A stretch of DNA of 40,862 bases from Parcubacteria group bacterium. Lineage in GTDB: Bacteria > Patescibacteriota > Minisyncoccia > Phycocordibacterales > WO2-35-19. Made by a program: the position numbers and the translations under genes. Positions 6,961-15,314 of the stretch are shown piece after piece (position 1 is the stretch's first letter; every line of letters starts with the position of its first letter). Under the pieces are notes generated by a model, which did not search any database, had not been told where the DNA came from, and saw nothing but the letters and a program-made list of their open reading frames with translations. The stretch is from contig JAAZAU010000006.1 of the NCBI GenBank assembly GCA_012514175.1, forward strand, positions 1-40,862. Reading direction: 5' to 3'.

Positions 6961-6966
6961 TAGAGT
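6961..6966 (+). promoter_or_regulatory. -10 box predicting a leaderless mRNA
   Basis: TAGAGT lies exactly 6 bases before the ATG of the cysteine desulfurase gene. It is weaker than the other examples but at the same spacing. Confidence 0.45.
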
Positions 6967-6972
6967 AGATTT

Positions 6973-8169
6973 ATGAAAAATATGCGATATTTTGATTATG
7001 CCGCCACTGCCCCAACAGACAAAAGAGTGTTGCAAGCTATGCTTCCTTATTTTGAAAAAAATTTTGGTAATCCAGGAAGTATATATACATTGGGCAGAAA
7101 ATCCGCCCAAGCCATAACCCAAGCTTCAACAACTATTTCTAAAATATTGAATTGTAAACCTGATGAATTTGTTTTTACAGGCTCAGCTACTGAAGCTGAT
7201 AATCTGGCGATACTTGGAGCCGCCCGTATTAATAAAAAAGGTAAAATTATTATATCGCCACTTGAACATAAAGCTGTTTTAAATTCTTGTGAAATTTTGG
7301 AGAAAGAAGGTTTTGAAATTGTTAAATTGCCTGTTTTTAAAAATGGCTTGGTAGATTTAAAAACACTTGAAAAAGAATTAGACGAAAAAACTATTTTAGT
7401 TTCTGTGGTTATGGCTGATAGCGAAACGGGCACCATTCAACCTATTGCCGAGATTTCAAAAATCATAAAAGATTTTAGAGCCTCCAAAAAGATTAAAGAA
7501 AAAACTAACTTCCCTTATTTTCATACAGACGCCTCACAAGCAGCTAAATATTTGAATATAGACGTAGAAAAACTTAAGGTTGATATGATGACTATTTCTG
7601 CACACAAACTTTATGGACCAAAAGGCATCGGCGGACTTTATATTCGTAAAGGAGTTAAAATCTCACCAATTATTTATGGTGGCGGTCAACAACTAGGCTT
7701 ACGGAGCGGCACCGAAAATATCCCAGCTATTGTGGGTTTTGCAAAAGCTTTAGAATTAAACGCAAAAAATAAAAAAACACAGTATCTTAAAATCAAAAAA
7801 CTGCGCGACACACTAGAAAAAGGTATTTTAAAATCTATTCCAAAAGTTATTCTCAATGGCCATCCAACTCAACGTTTACCTAATTTTTTAAACATTTCTA
7901 TCCTAGATATTGAGGGCGAAGCGATGCTTTTGTATTTAGACGAACTCGGTATAATGGTTTCCACAGGTAGCGCTTGCAATTCCCAGAGTTTAGAACCTTC
8001 TTACATTTTGCAAGCACTCGGTTCTACCCACGAATATATTCACGGCAGTCTACGTTTTACTTTAGGTCATCAAAATACTATATTGGATATAAAATATGTT
8101 TTAAAACATCTACCAAACGTTGTTGAAAAATTAAGAAAAATCTCTCCACTTAAGCTAAAAATAAAATGA
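6973..8169 (+). CDS. Cysteine desulfurase (NifS/IscS family)
   Basis: This PLP enzyme takes sulfur from cysteine and passes it as persulfide for iron-sulfur cluster and thiolation pathways. The 398 residues match class V aminotransferases: YFDYAATAP at the start, FGNPGS, FTGSATEADN, HTDASQAA for cofactor contact, and the Schiff-base Lys in ISAHKLYGPKG near residue 213. The catalytic Cys is in STGSACNSQSLEPS near residue 335, on the mobile loop. The short form of the loop suggests the IscS/NifS type rather than SufS. The gene overlaps the scaffold gene by 4 bases, so the two are translationally coupled. Confidence 0.95.
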   Translation: MKNMRYFDYAATAPTDKRVLQAMLPYFEKNFGNPGSIYTLGRKSAQAITQASTTISKILNCKPDEFVFTGSATEADNLAILGAARINKKGKIIISPLEHKAVLNSCEILEKEGFEIVKLPVFKNGLVDLKTLEKELDEKTILVSVVMADSETGTIQPIAEISKIIKDFRASKKIKEKTNFPYFHTDASQAAKYLNIDVEKLKVDMMTISAHKLYGPKGIGGLYIRKGVKISPIIYGGGQQLGLRSGTENIPAIVGFAKALELNAKNKKTQYLKIKKLRDTLEKGILKSIPKVILNGHPTQRLPNFLNISILDIEGEAMLLYLDELGIMVSTGSACNSQSLEPSYILQALGSTHEYIHGSLRFTLGHQNTILDIKYVLKHLPNVVEKLRKISPLKLKIK

Positions 8170-8846
8170 AAAAAACAAAACCAGATATAACCAATAAAAA
8201 TACTGGAGATACTTGGATTTACACTCAAGCAGTAAAGGAGCATTTTTTCCAACCTAAAAATTTACTGTTAGAAGACCCTGAAGAGACCGAGTATGATGCT
8301 CAAGGTATGGTTGGTTCACCCGCTTGCGGTGATGTAATGCGTGTTTGGTTAAAAATTGATAAAAAAAATGACACCATCAAAGAATTTAAATGGCGCACTT
8401 TTGGTTGCGCTTCAGCAATCGCTACCACTTCTATGCTTTCAGTTATGATCACCGAGCCCAACAATCAAAAAAGCGAAGAAGGAATGAAGATTGACGAAGC
8501 GCTGAAGATTCGCCCTCAAGATATTATGAAAAGACTCGGTGGTCTGCCAGATAGAAAAATCCATTGTTCAGTTCTTGGTGATAAAGCGCTACGTGCCGCA
8601 CTCAACAATTGGTTTAGAAAAACCAAACAGTTTGATAGAATAACAACCGCGAGTCAGCAAATCATTGATCCAAATACTAAAACTACCGACGCCGATATTG
8701 AAGAAGCGGTGCTTGAAGGCGCTCTTACCTTGGAAGCTGTTCAAGAACGAACTAAAGTGGCAATTGGCCGTCCCGATCTTATTCCAAAAGTTGAAGAGCT
8801 TATTCGTTTTTATCGTGAAAAATATTTTGACCCCAATAGCAAATAA
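8166..8846 (+). CDS. IscU/NifU-type iron-sulfur scaffold with degenerate C-terminal domain
   Basis: Residues about 15-155 are the IscU scaffold on which clusters are built. The three cluster-binding Cys lie in PACGD near residue 57, FGCASAIATTS near residue 78 and IHCSVLG near residue 138, with the Asp after the first Cys that promotes cluster release. Residues about 172-226 form a second domain whose helix pattern (DIEEAVLEGALTLEAVQERTK followed by a proline turn and another helix) resembles the BFD-like [2Fe-2S] domain of NifU, but its cluster cysteines are gone. It is translated from a start overlapping the desulfurase stop. The loss suggests the second domain now only docks a partner. Confidence 0.9.
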   Translation: MKKTKPDITNKNTGDTWIYTQAVKEHFFQPKNLLLEDPEETEYDAQGMVGSPACGDVMRVWLKIDKKNDTIKEFKWRTFGCASAIATTSMLSVMITEPNNQKSEEGMKIDEALKIRPQDIMKRLGGLPDRKIHCSVLGDKALRAALNNWFRKTKQFDRITTASQQIIDPNTKTTDADIEEAVLEGALTLEAVQERTKVAIGRPDLIPKVEELIRFYREKYFDPNSK

Positions 8847-8921
8847 ATTTTTACGAAAAGCCTCACATTTTTCTCCTCTTTTTAGAGCAAAAAAGTTGAA
8901 GGGGGTGTTACGAATTTTTGA

Positions 8922-8927
8922 TATAAT
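8922..8927 (+). promoter_or_regulatory. -10 box predicting a leaderless mRNA
   Basis: TATAAT lies 6 bases before the ATG at 8934 in the 87-base gap after the scaffold gene. A TTGAAG upstream is 20 bases away, too far for a good -35. Confidence 0.55.
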
Positions 8928-8933
8928 TGCTAT

Positions 8934-9155
8934 ATGCAAGAAAAAGTAGAAAAAATCATAGAAAAAATACGACCCCACATACAAACACACGGAGGAGATG
9001 TTGCTCTCTTGGAGATTTCTGATGGAGTTGTTAAACTTAAAGTAAGCGGAGCTTGTGTGGGTTGTCCGATGCGCGACAAAACTTTTAACGGCATCCTTGG
9101 CGGAATGATTCAAGAAGAAATACCAGAGATTAAAGAGATTGTGATTGAAAATTAA
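8934..9155 (+). CDS. Nfu-type iron-sulfur carrier (NifU C-terminal domain)
   Basis: The 73-residue protein is a stand-alone NifU C-terminal domain: an opening helix, THGGDVALLEI, and the CxxC motif in GACVGCPM near residues 41-46. Such proteins hold a cluster between two monomers and deliver it to client enzymes. Length fits the single-domain form. With the desulfurase and scaffold upstream it completes a short assembly line. An oxidoreductase gene follows after 5 bases and probably shares its mRNA. Confidence 0.93.
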   Translation: MQEKVEKIIEKIRPHIQTHGGDVALLEISDGVVKLKVSGACVGCPMRDKTFNGILGGMIQEEIPEIKEIVIEN

Positions 9156-9160
9156 AATTA

Positions 9161-10396
9161 ATGAATAACAAGTATAAATATTTAATTATTGGCGGAGGCG
9201 CAGCCGGCACCACAGCCGCTGAAACTTTGCGTCAAAATGATCAAGAAGGTGGCATCGCTATTATTTCTGACGAGCCACGTTTTTATTCACGTATTATGCT
9301 TTCCAAACCAAACTTCTTTTTGGGTAAAATTCCTTTTGATAACGTCTGGCTCAAACAAAAAGAATGGTATGAAGAAAACAAAATAACTTTCATTGAAAAT
9401 GTTTTGGCTACCAAACTTGACGCTAATTCAAAAACCGTCACCCTTTCTAATGGTCAAACTTTACAATATGAAAAACTTCTCTTAGCCACTGGTGGCGAAG
9501 CTAAGACCTGGCCCATCCAAGGGTCTGATAAAAAAGGCATCTGTTATGTGCGTGACCTCAGTCAAGTTAACGAACTGATAGAAAATATCAAAACTTCAAA
9601 ACAGACTATTGTGGTGGGTTCGGGATTTGTTGGATTTGAAGTATGCGAAATGGCAAAGTTGGCCGGACTTGAGGTAACGGTGGTGATGCGTGAACCTTAT
9701 TTTTGGTATCCACTTTTAGATGCAGAATCCGCCAAAATGATTGAGGAAGCTATGCAGAAAGAAGGTATCAAAATTTTGAAAGAAACCGAAGTATCAAAAA
9801 TTTTAGGCGACGAAAGAATTGAAGGTGTTATTCTTAAAGATGGCACTCAATTAGAATGCCAACTGGCTATAATTGGCATCGGCCTTGTTTATCACATAGA
9901 TTGGCTTAAAGAAGCAGGAGTTAAAATCAATAGAGGAATTTTGGCTAACGAATATTTAGAAACTAATGTTCCAGATATTTATACCGCGGGTGATGTTACT
10001 GAGTTTAACGATCTCATACTTGGTAAAAGAGTCCAATTTAGTAATTGGGCTAATGCTCAAATGCAAGGCCGAACAGCCGCCAACAATATGCTCGGAAAAC
10101 GCGATCCATTTAAAATGGTCTCTTTTTGTTCCACAATTGGTTTTGGTTTAAACATTGCAATGTCCGGAGATGTTCGGGTTGAACCTGAATACAAAATTAT
10201 CAAACGTGGCTCACCAGAAATAAATAGTTTCGCTCGTATCATTGTAGACACAAATGACGAAATAGTTGGTGGCACTTTCATAAACCGCTTAAAAGATATG
10301 GCTCCCATTAATAAACTGATTGAAACCGACTTCAAAGTTTCTGGACACGAATCTTCTCTCTCTGATCCAGATTTTGATCTTAAACAATTGATTTGA
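9161..10396 (+). CDS. FAD-dependent NAD(P)H oxidoreductase (ferredoxin/rubredoxin reductase type)
   Basis: The 411-residue protein has two Rossmann folds and a C-terminal domain. The FAD motif is at the start (IIGGGAAGTTAAETLR), the NAD(P) motif near residue 149 (VVGSGFVGFEVCEMA), and the second FAD contact in YTAGDVTEF near residue 272. The arginine/proline segment FYSRIMLSKP near residues 44-53 is typical of NADH:rubredoxin, ferredoxin and nitrite reductase flavoproteins. There is no CxxxxC redox disulfide, so it passes electrons to a separate carrier. Its place after the Fe-S genes suggests it supplies electrons for cluster assembly or reduces a ferredoxin; this is inference. Confidence 0.85.
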   Translation: MNNKYKYLIIGGGAAGTTAAETLRQNDQEGGIAIISDEPRFYSRIMLSKPNFFLGKIPFDNVWLKQKEWYEENKITFIENVLATKLDANSKTVTLSNGQTLQYEKLLLATGGEAKTWPIQGSDKKGICYVRDLSQVNELIENIKTSKQTIVVGSGFVGFEVCEMAKLAGLEVTVVMREPYFWYPLLDAESAKMIEEAMQKEGIKILKETEVSKILGDERIEGVILKDGTQLECQLAIIGIGLVYHIDWLKEAGVKINRGILANEYLETNVPDIYTAGDVTEFNDLILGKRVQFSNWANAQMQGRTAANNMLGKRDPFKMVSFCSTIGFGLNIAMSGDVRVEPEYKIIKRGSPEINSFARIIVDTNDEIVGGTFINRLKDMAPINKLIETDFKVSGHESSLSDPDFDLKQLI

Positions 10397-10405
10397 TTAA
10401 ATTGC

Positions 10406-10438
10406 GGGCGCTGAAATCGTAAGATTTCAGCGCCCTTT
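10406..10438 (+). terminator. Terminator between convergent operons
   Basis: A perfect 13-bp stem (10406-10418 with 10423-10435) with the loop GTAA is followed by TTTAT. It ends the Fe-S/oxidoreductase operon. The opposing acyl-CoA synthetase gene ends at 10441, so the same hairpin may also serve it. Confidence 0.85.
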
Positions 10439-10440
10439 AT

Positions 10441-12486
10441 TTAGATCATTACTCTTGCGTCAATAATAGTTGCAGAATTTTCAGTTGCCATCACTGGATT
10501 TAAATCAATTTCTTTTATTTCTGGATGCTCTAGTGCTAAACGAGAAAGGTTAACAATAATCTGAGAAAGCATTTCAAAATTGACGGGTGGTTCACCACGA
10601 AAATCTTGTAGAATTTTAATTCCTTTAATATCTTTCATCATTTTCAGAGCTTCTTCTTTTCCAAAAGGAGCGACACGTATAGTGGTATCTTTAATAGCTT
10701 CTGTAAAAATACCTCCTAAACCAAAAATAATAGCTGAACCAAAAGTATTATCTTTTTTCATACCAATAATAACTTCCCTGCCTTTCTTTTCCATTTTCTG
10801 AATCAAAACACCTTCAACTGCCGGAATAGTAGTCCAAAATTCTTCCCATACCCGATTAGCCTCTTCCAAATTTGCGATATTTAATCTTACAGCTCCAGAT
10901 TCTGTTTTATGAACAGCTTGCTTGGAAATAGCTTTCATAGCATACGACCCCTCACCTAATTCTTGAAGAGTGTTTTCTAGATCTTCTTTTTTGGTTAAAA
11001 ATTTACCACTTATAAAAATATCATACTCTGAAAGCAAATTTTTCATACAAACGAAATCCATCATTTCACCATCTTGACGTTTAAAATCTTTTGAACGGTG
11101 GAGTGGAGATTTATTTTTTGGTGCATTTTTTGCTAAATAATCCAAACTCTCTACCACATCTCTGGGGAAATCAAAACAAGAAAGACCAGATTTAATAAGT
11201 TCTTTTCGGCCATCTTCCATAAATTCACCCCCAATAAACACCGGAAATATATTAATCTTGTCCTTAAATTTTAATAAAACATCTGCTGTCTTTTTTGTTT
11301 CGGTCATCATTTGCGGAGTTAAAATAACCAAAATAGCGTCGGTATCTTCAGCTTCAGAAAGGATTTGTAAAGACTTTTCATATCTATCAGCCAAAGCGTC
11401 CCCCATCACATCAATCGGATTACCGATAGCAGCCATCGGCGGTAAAACTTCTCGCAAAGCTTCTTTAGTATCATTGCTTAGGGTTACTAAAGAAAGAGAC
11501 TTAGATCTATCAATAAGGTCAGCAGCAATAACAGAAGGACCACCGCCGTTAGTTAAAACAATAACGCGTTGGATTGGTGTGGCTGTTTGAGTGGTTTGAG
11601 ATAAAACTTTTACCACATTAAAAAAACCTCTAACCGAAGAAACTGTCACTGCTCCAGCTTGTTTACAAGCAGCAATAAAAACATCAGATTGAGGCGCTAA
11701 AGCTCCTGTATGAGACAAAGCAGCTAGATTACCATGGGTTCCCATTCCAGCTTTTATAATAACCACAGGTTTTTTGGTAGTAACCCTAGAAAGAACTTCC
11801 ATAAATCTTGGCCCATCATTTAAGGTCTCTAGATACATAAGGATAGCCGATGTGTCAGAATCATTTTCTAAATATTCCAAGAAATCTGTTTCTGTAAGTT
11901 GAGCCTCGTTGCCAAGACTTACAATCTTTGAAAAACCCACCCCTTCTTGAAAAGACCAATCCACAAGCGCTGTGCCAAGAGCGCCAGATTGTGATAGAAA
12001 AGCGATTTTGCCAGGCAAAGGCTTTCGACCAGCAAAGGAAGCATTGAGATCATCTTTTGCGCTGATCACACCAAGACAATTTGGACCCAAAAGAGCTATA
12101 TTATATTTTTTAGCAATTTCACCAATCTGACTTTCAAGCTCCGCGCCCTCAAAACCTGTTTCTTTAAAACCTGAAGAAATCACGATGACGTTTTTGATAT
12201 TTTTTTGTCCACAATCAGTTAAAATTTTTGGAACAATTTGAGCTCGCACCGCTATAATCGCAAGATCAATTTCATCTGGTATATCTAAAACACTATTAAA
12301 AACCGGCAAACCTAAAACACTTTCCTCATTTAAGGTTACGGGATAAATTTTTCTATTTGCAACATTTTCAGATCCAGAATTTTTCTGAAGCAAATTAGAC
12401 ATAAAAGCGTATCCCACTTTGTTTTTGTCACTAGTAGCTCCTATAACAGCAATTGATTTTGGGTTAAAAAAATTTTCTAAACTCAT
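10441..12486 (-). CDS. Acetate/acyl-CoA ligase (ADP-forming), fused alpha-beta
   Basis: The enzyme converts acyl-CoA, ADP and phosphate to acid, CoA and ATP. From the start chosen here it has 681 residues. It opens with a CoA-binding Rossmann domain (SIAVIGATSDKNKVGYA). A ligase-CoA domain follows, with the phosphorylated His in ALSHTGALA near residue 255. The last third is an ATP-grasp domain (AMKAISKQAVHKTESGAV and the RVAPFGKEEA region). I chose the ATG at 12486 because the CoA-binding domain begins there and it follows the korB stop by one base; a longer frame to 12525 would overlap korB. Together with the oxidoreductase genes it allows ATP to be made from 2-oxoacids. Acetate is the likely product. 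Confidence 0.92.
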   Translation of the reverse strand: MSLENFFNPKSIAVIGATSDKNKVGYAFMSNLLQKNSGSENVANRKIYPVTLNEESVLGLPVFNSVLDIPDEIDLAIIAVRAQIVPKILTDCGQKNIKNVIVISSGFKETGFEGAELESQIGEIAKKYNIALLGPNCLGVISAKDDLNASFAGRKPLPGKIAFLSQSGALGTALVDWSFQEGVGFSKIVSLGNEAQLTETDFLEYLENDSDTSAILMYLETLNDGPRFMEVLSRVTTKKPVVIIKAGMGTHGNLAALSHTGALAPQSDVFIAACKQAGAVTVSSVRGFFNVVKVLSQTTQTATPIQRVIVLTNGGGPSVIAADLIDRSKSLSLVTLSNDTKEALREVLPPMAAIGNPIDVMGDALADRYEKSLQILSEAEDTDAILVILTPQMMTETKKTADVLLKFKDKINIFPVFIGGEFMEDGRKELIKSGLSCFDFPRDVVESLDYLAKNAPKNKSPLHRSKDFKRQDGEMMDFVCMKNLLSEYDIFISGKFLTKKEDLENTLQELGEGSYAMKAISKQAVHKTESGAVRLNIANLEEANRVWEEFWTTIPAVEGVLIQKMEKKGREVIIGMKKDNTFGSAIIFGLGGIFTEAIKDTTIRVAPFGKEEALKMMKDIKGIKILQDFRGEPPVNFEMLSQIIVNLSRLALEHPEIKEIDLNPVMATENSATIIDARVMI

Positions 12487-12487
12487 A

Positions 12488-13276
12488 TTATTTGTGTAAT
12501 TCTCCTTCAAAAGTCGGCTTTTCAACTTGATAAAATATTCCTAGTGGAACTTTTTCTTCTATATTTTCAGAAACTTTTTCCATTGCTAATTTCAAATCAT
12601 TTTTTGGCAAGTTTTCATCTATCCAATAAGCACGCGAATTGAAATGATCACGAGTATCAAAAAATGTAATGCAAGGTTGAACAATATCCACAAACGCAAA
12701 TCCTTTATGTTTTATAGCGTCTTGCATTATTTTTTTAGTCCCGGCAATATCTCCAGCAAAGGTTCTCGCCACAAAGGTGGCGCCACTAGCCAGCATTAAA
12801 AGTAAAGGATTTAACGGTTCTTCAATACTGCCAAACGGGGTAGATTTACTTTTAAAACCTTTGGGGCTGACTGCATTTGCTTGACCTGTGGTCAAAGCAA
12901 AAAGACGATTATTGTGAACAAAAAGAGTTATATCAGCATTTACCTTAGCGGCATAAACTAAGTGTTCTAAACCCTCAGAATATGAATCACCATCACCAGA
13001 AAAACCTATGACTGTGAGAGCTGGGTTAGCACATTTAGCACCAATCATTGCTGGCACTAATCGGCCGTGAAGTGAGGTAAAAGAATTTATATTTATATAA
13101 TCAGAAATCTTGCCATGACAACCAATACCAGCAAAAGCCGTCAGGTCCTCAATTTTGAAAAAACCAGTTTCCACTAATTCAGTCACAGCCTGCTTCACCG
13201 CAACTAAAATCTGCGAATTGGGGCAACCTGGACACCAAGTTATTTTTGCTTTTGTAGATAAATTTAATTCTGACAT
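12488..13276 (-). CDS. korB: 2-oxoacid:ferredoxin oxidoreductase, beta subunit
   Basis: This subunit binds thiamine diphosphate. It has the N-terminal WCPGCPNSQ segment, the GIGCHGK loop, and the GFSGDGDSYSEGLEH motif near residue 90 whose GDGD and downstream NN (VHNNRLFALTTGQ) hold Mg and the diphosphate. At 262 residues it is of usual length. Its alpha subunit lies directly upstream with a one-base gap. No four-Cys ferredoxin subunit is present nearby, so electrons leave to a free ferredoxin encoded elsewhere. Whether the substrate is pyruvate, 2-oxoglutarate or a branched 2-oxoacid cannot be settled from sequence; the symbol reflects the two-subunit type. Confidence 0.9.
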   Translation of the reverse strand: MSELNLSTKAKITWCPGCPNSQILVAVKQAVTELVETGFFKIEDLTAFAGIGCHGKISDYININSFTSLHGRLVPAMIGAKCANPALTVIGFSGDGDSYSEGLEHLVYAAKVNADITLFVHNNRLFALTTGQANAVSPKGFKSKSTPFGSIEEPLNPLLLMLASGATFVARTFAGDIAGTKKIMQDAIKHKGFAFVDIVQPCITFFDTRDHFNSRAYWIDENLPKNDLKLAMEKVSENIEEKVPLGIFYQVEKPTFEGELHK

Positions 13277-13277
13277 T

Positions 13278-14726
13278 TTATTTTAAAATTGAGTTAATTT
13301 GATTAGCAAGTTCTTCCGGATCAAATGGCAAAGAATCGTATCTCAAAATTTTATGAGCCACCTCAATACCCGTCCTCTCTCTTATTAAACTAGCTAATTG
13401 ACCATTATAATTAGCTTCAACACAAATAATTTTTTTACCTTCAAGTTCTCTTTTTACTTTTTCTATATCAAAAGGCTCCAACCAAACAATCTGCACCAAC
13501 TTTACAGATTTTTCAAAATGTTTTGAAGCTTCAAGTATCGGACTTTTGGTAGAACCAAAAAAGACAATTGCATTTTCACTAGATGTATCCCCGTATACCT
13601 TTACCGTTTCCCTTTTTAGCATCTCTTTTTTTATTTCCTCACCCTTAGCAAATCTTTTATCCATCGCCATTTTAACATCCGAGGCTGTATCAATAGTTAA
13701 ACCCCCTTCATCGTGTTCATAACTCGTCACCTTTACCACTCTTCCAGGAGTACCGGGGAAAATTATGTCTTTATTTTTTTCTACTGAAATATTTTTATCA
13801 AAATTACTAGTCATCATATGTTCAGACAAAATTTTATCAAGCAAAACAATAACTGGAATTTTAAATTTCCATGCTAAATTTAGCGCTTCTGCTCCAGCTT
13901 TAAAACTTTCTTCACTATCGCCCGGCGCAATCACAATTCTTGGGAATTCTCCATGACCAGCATGAATCACAAAACGTAAATCCGATTGTGAAGAACGAGT
14001 CGGCACACCAGTTGCTGGCGCCTGTCTTTGCACCACCGCTATCGCGAGAGGTAGTTCTGCAATACCACTAAAACTGAAAGCTTCTTGCATTAAAGCAAAA
14101 CCTCCAGTTGCGGTACCAATAGCCACTCTTTTGCCAACATAAGAAACACCAAGTGCCATATTTATTACAGATATTTCATTTTCAGGTTGAACAACCTTTA
14201 AACCATCTCTGGTTTGTTTTTCGGCCAGGTAATGCAAAATAGAAGTAGCGGGTGTCATAGGATAAGAAATATAAAAATCCAAACCAGCCGTTTGAAGACC
14301 TTTAGCAAAAGCAGTGTTACCGTCAACCAGTTCACCTTTTGGCGCAATAGACCCTGAAGTAAAATCAACTAATCCTTTAGTGCTTAAAAACTCTTTAATT
14401 TTGTTTAAAATCTCTTCGTTGTTTAAACCGGACAGCACCCAAGCGCCTTCTTTCAATTCATTTTTGTGTATTTCTTTAGTTTCTTCATTCAAACAAACTA
14501 AAACATCAAGCTTGGCATAATCATTCCAAACTTTCTCTTTACTACAACTTATACGTATAAAATTATGCCCACCCCGAATAAGTGATGGATAATCTAAGGA
14601 TAAATAAACTTGCAAACCAGAATCACGAAGCAATGTTCCAATGTTAGTACCTGTATACTTAGCTCCCTCTCCAGCTGCTCCACCAATACCAATGGTAAAT
14701 ATTTCACGATGCGAATTTTCAGACAT
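13278..14726 (-). CDS. korA: 2-oxoacid:ferredoxin oxidoreductase, fused gamma-alpha subunit
   Basis: The N-terminal about 115 residues are the gamma domain (TIGIGGAAGEGAKYTG and SLDYPSLIRGGHNFIRIS). From about residue 130 the alpha pyrimidine-binding domain follows (GNTAFAKGLQTAGLDFYISYPMTP, PENEISVINMALGVSYVGKR, and GTATGGFALM). The C-terminal domain includes VWLEPFDIEKV. At 482 residues it is shorter than most fused KorA proteins I know (about 560-600), mainly because the gamma part and linker are reduced. The start is fixed by a TATAAT 6 bases upstream. It heads a three-gene operon with korB and the ADP-forming ligase, each one base apart. Confidence 0.92.
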   Translation of the reverse strand: MSENSHREIFTIGIGGAAGEGAKYTGTNIGTLLRDSGLQVYLSLDYPSLIRGGHNFIRISCSKEKVWNDYAKLDVLVCLNEETKEIHKNELKEGAWVLSGLNNEEILNKIKEFLSTKGLVDFTSGSIAPKGELVDGNTAFAKGLQTAGLDFYISYPMTPATSILHYLAEKQTRDGLKVVQPENEISVINMALGVSYVGKRVAIGTATGGFALMQEAFSFSGIAELPLAIAVVQRQAPATGVPTRSSQSDLRFVIHAGHGEFPRIVIAPGDSEESFKAGAEALNLAWKFKIPVIVLLDKILSEHMMTSNFDKNISVEKNKDIIFPGTPGRVVKVTSYEHDEGGLTIDTASDVKMAMDKRFAKGEEIKKEMLKRETVKVYGDTSSENAIVFFGSTKSPILEASKHFEKSVKLVQIVWLEPFDIEKVKRELEGKKIICVEANYNGQLASLIRERTGIEVAHKILRYDSLPFDPEELANQINSILK

Positions 14727-14732
14727 ACATTT

Positions 14733-14738
14733 ATTATA
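14733..14738 (-). promoter_or_regulatory. -10 box predicting a leaderless mRNA
   Basis: TATAAT on the minus strand lies exactly 6 bases before the korA ATG, within TGATATAATAAAT. The same string stands before the 18711-19112 gene, and a close relative before murA. The region is shared with the divergent PAP2 gene, which has a TATGAT box at 14745-14750. Confidence 0.7.
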
Positions 14739-14777
14739 TCACGATATGATATTATGTGGCTATGGAAAAATAATATT

Positions 14778-15314
14778 ATGCATTTAGATCAAACAATTTT
14801 ACAATTCTTTGCGGAAAATAGAATTGGGTGGGTTTCTTTATTAATGCTTATTATCACCTACTCAGGTGGACTTTTAATGGTCGGAGCCATTACTTTTTTA
14901 TCTATTTTAGCTTTATATATTCGCAAATATAAAGTTTTCATATTACCCCTGTTTGTGTCTGTTTTTGGTAGCACCTTAACGGTTCTAGTATTTAAACAGA
15001 TTTTTTATCGCGCTAGACCACTTTCAGAAGCTTTTTATTTAGAAACCAGTCTTTCTTTTCCCAGCGCCCACACTGCCGTTGCAACAGCCCTTTACGGACT
15101 TTTAATCTATATACTTTATAAAAGCAAGCTTAAATCAAAATTTTTATTGATTGCAGGGCTTTGTCTGCTTATTTTCTTAATCGGTTTCAGTCGGCTGTAT
15201 TTAGGAGTGCATTATTTTTCAGATGTTTTAATGGGTTACTTGTTGGGATTAATTTGGATTTGGATAAGCATCAAACTTTCTAAAAATAAATCAATTGCCA
15301 AAATTAAAAATTAA
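14778..15314 (+). CDS. PAP2-family membrane phosphatase (undecaprenyl-diphosphate phosphatase-like)
   Basis: The 178-residue membrane protein has the three phosphatase motifs: KQIFYRARP near residue 74, SFPSAHTAV near residue 95 (PSAH in place of the commoner PSGH), and SRLYLGVHYFSDVLMG near residue 136. The motifs lie between about five membrane helices. Small PAP2 proteins of this kind recycle the lipid carrier of cell-wall synthesis (BcrC type) or hydrolyse lipid phosphates. The wall role is favoured because peptidoglycan genes occur elsewhere in the window. The start at 14778 fits the family; an in-frame ATG at 14754 would overlap the promoter region. Its end overlaps the dus gene by 24 bases, tail to tail. 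Confidence 0.9.
   Translation: MHLDQTILQFFAENRIGWVSLLMLIITYSGGLLMVGAITFLSILALYIRKYKVFILPLFVSVFGSTLTVLVFKQIFYRARPLSEAFYLETSLSFPSAHTAVATALYGLLIYILYKSKLKSKFLLIAGLCLLIFLIGFSRLYLGVHYFSDVLMGYLLGLIWIWISIKLSKNKSIAKIKN

Noticed and set aside
8896-8927. TTGAAG as the -35 of the Nfu promoter
   Set aside because: The spacing to TATAAT is 20 bases, outside the normal range; the -10 alone is retained.
8665-8949. Plus-strand frame of 94 codons overlapping the scaffold gene
   Set aside because: It runs out of frame through the end of the IscU-like gene, which has clear homology.
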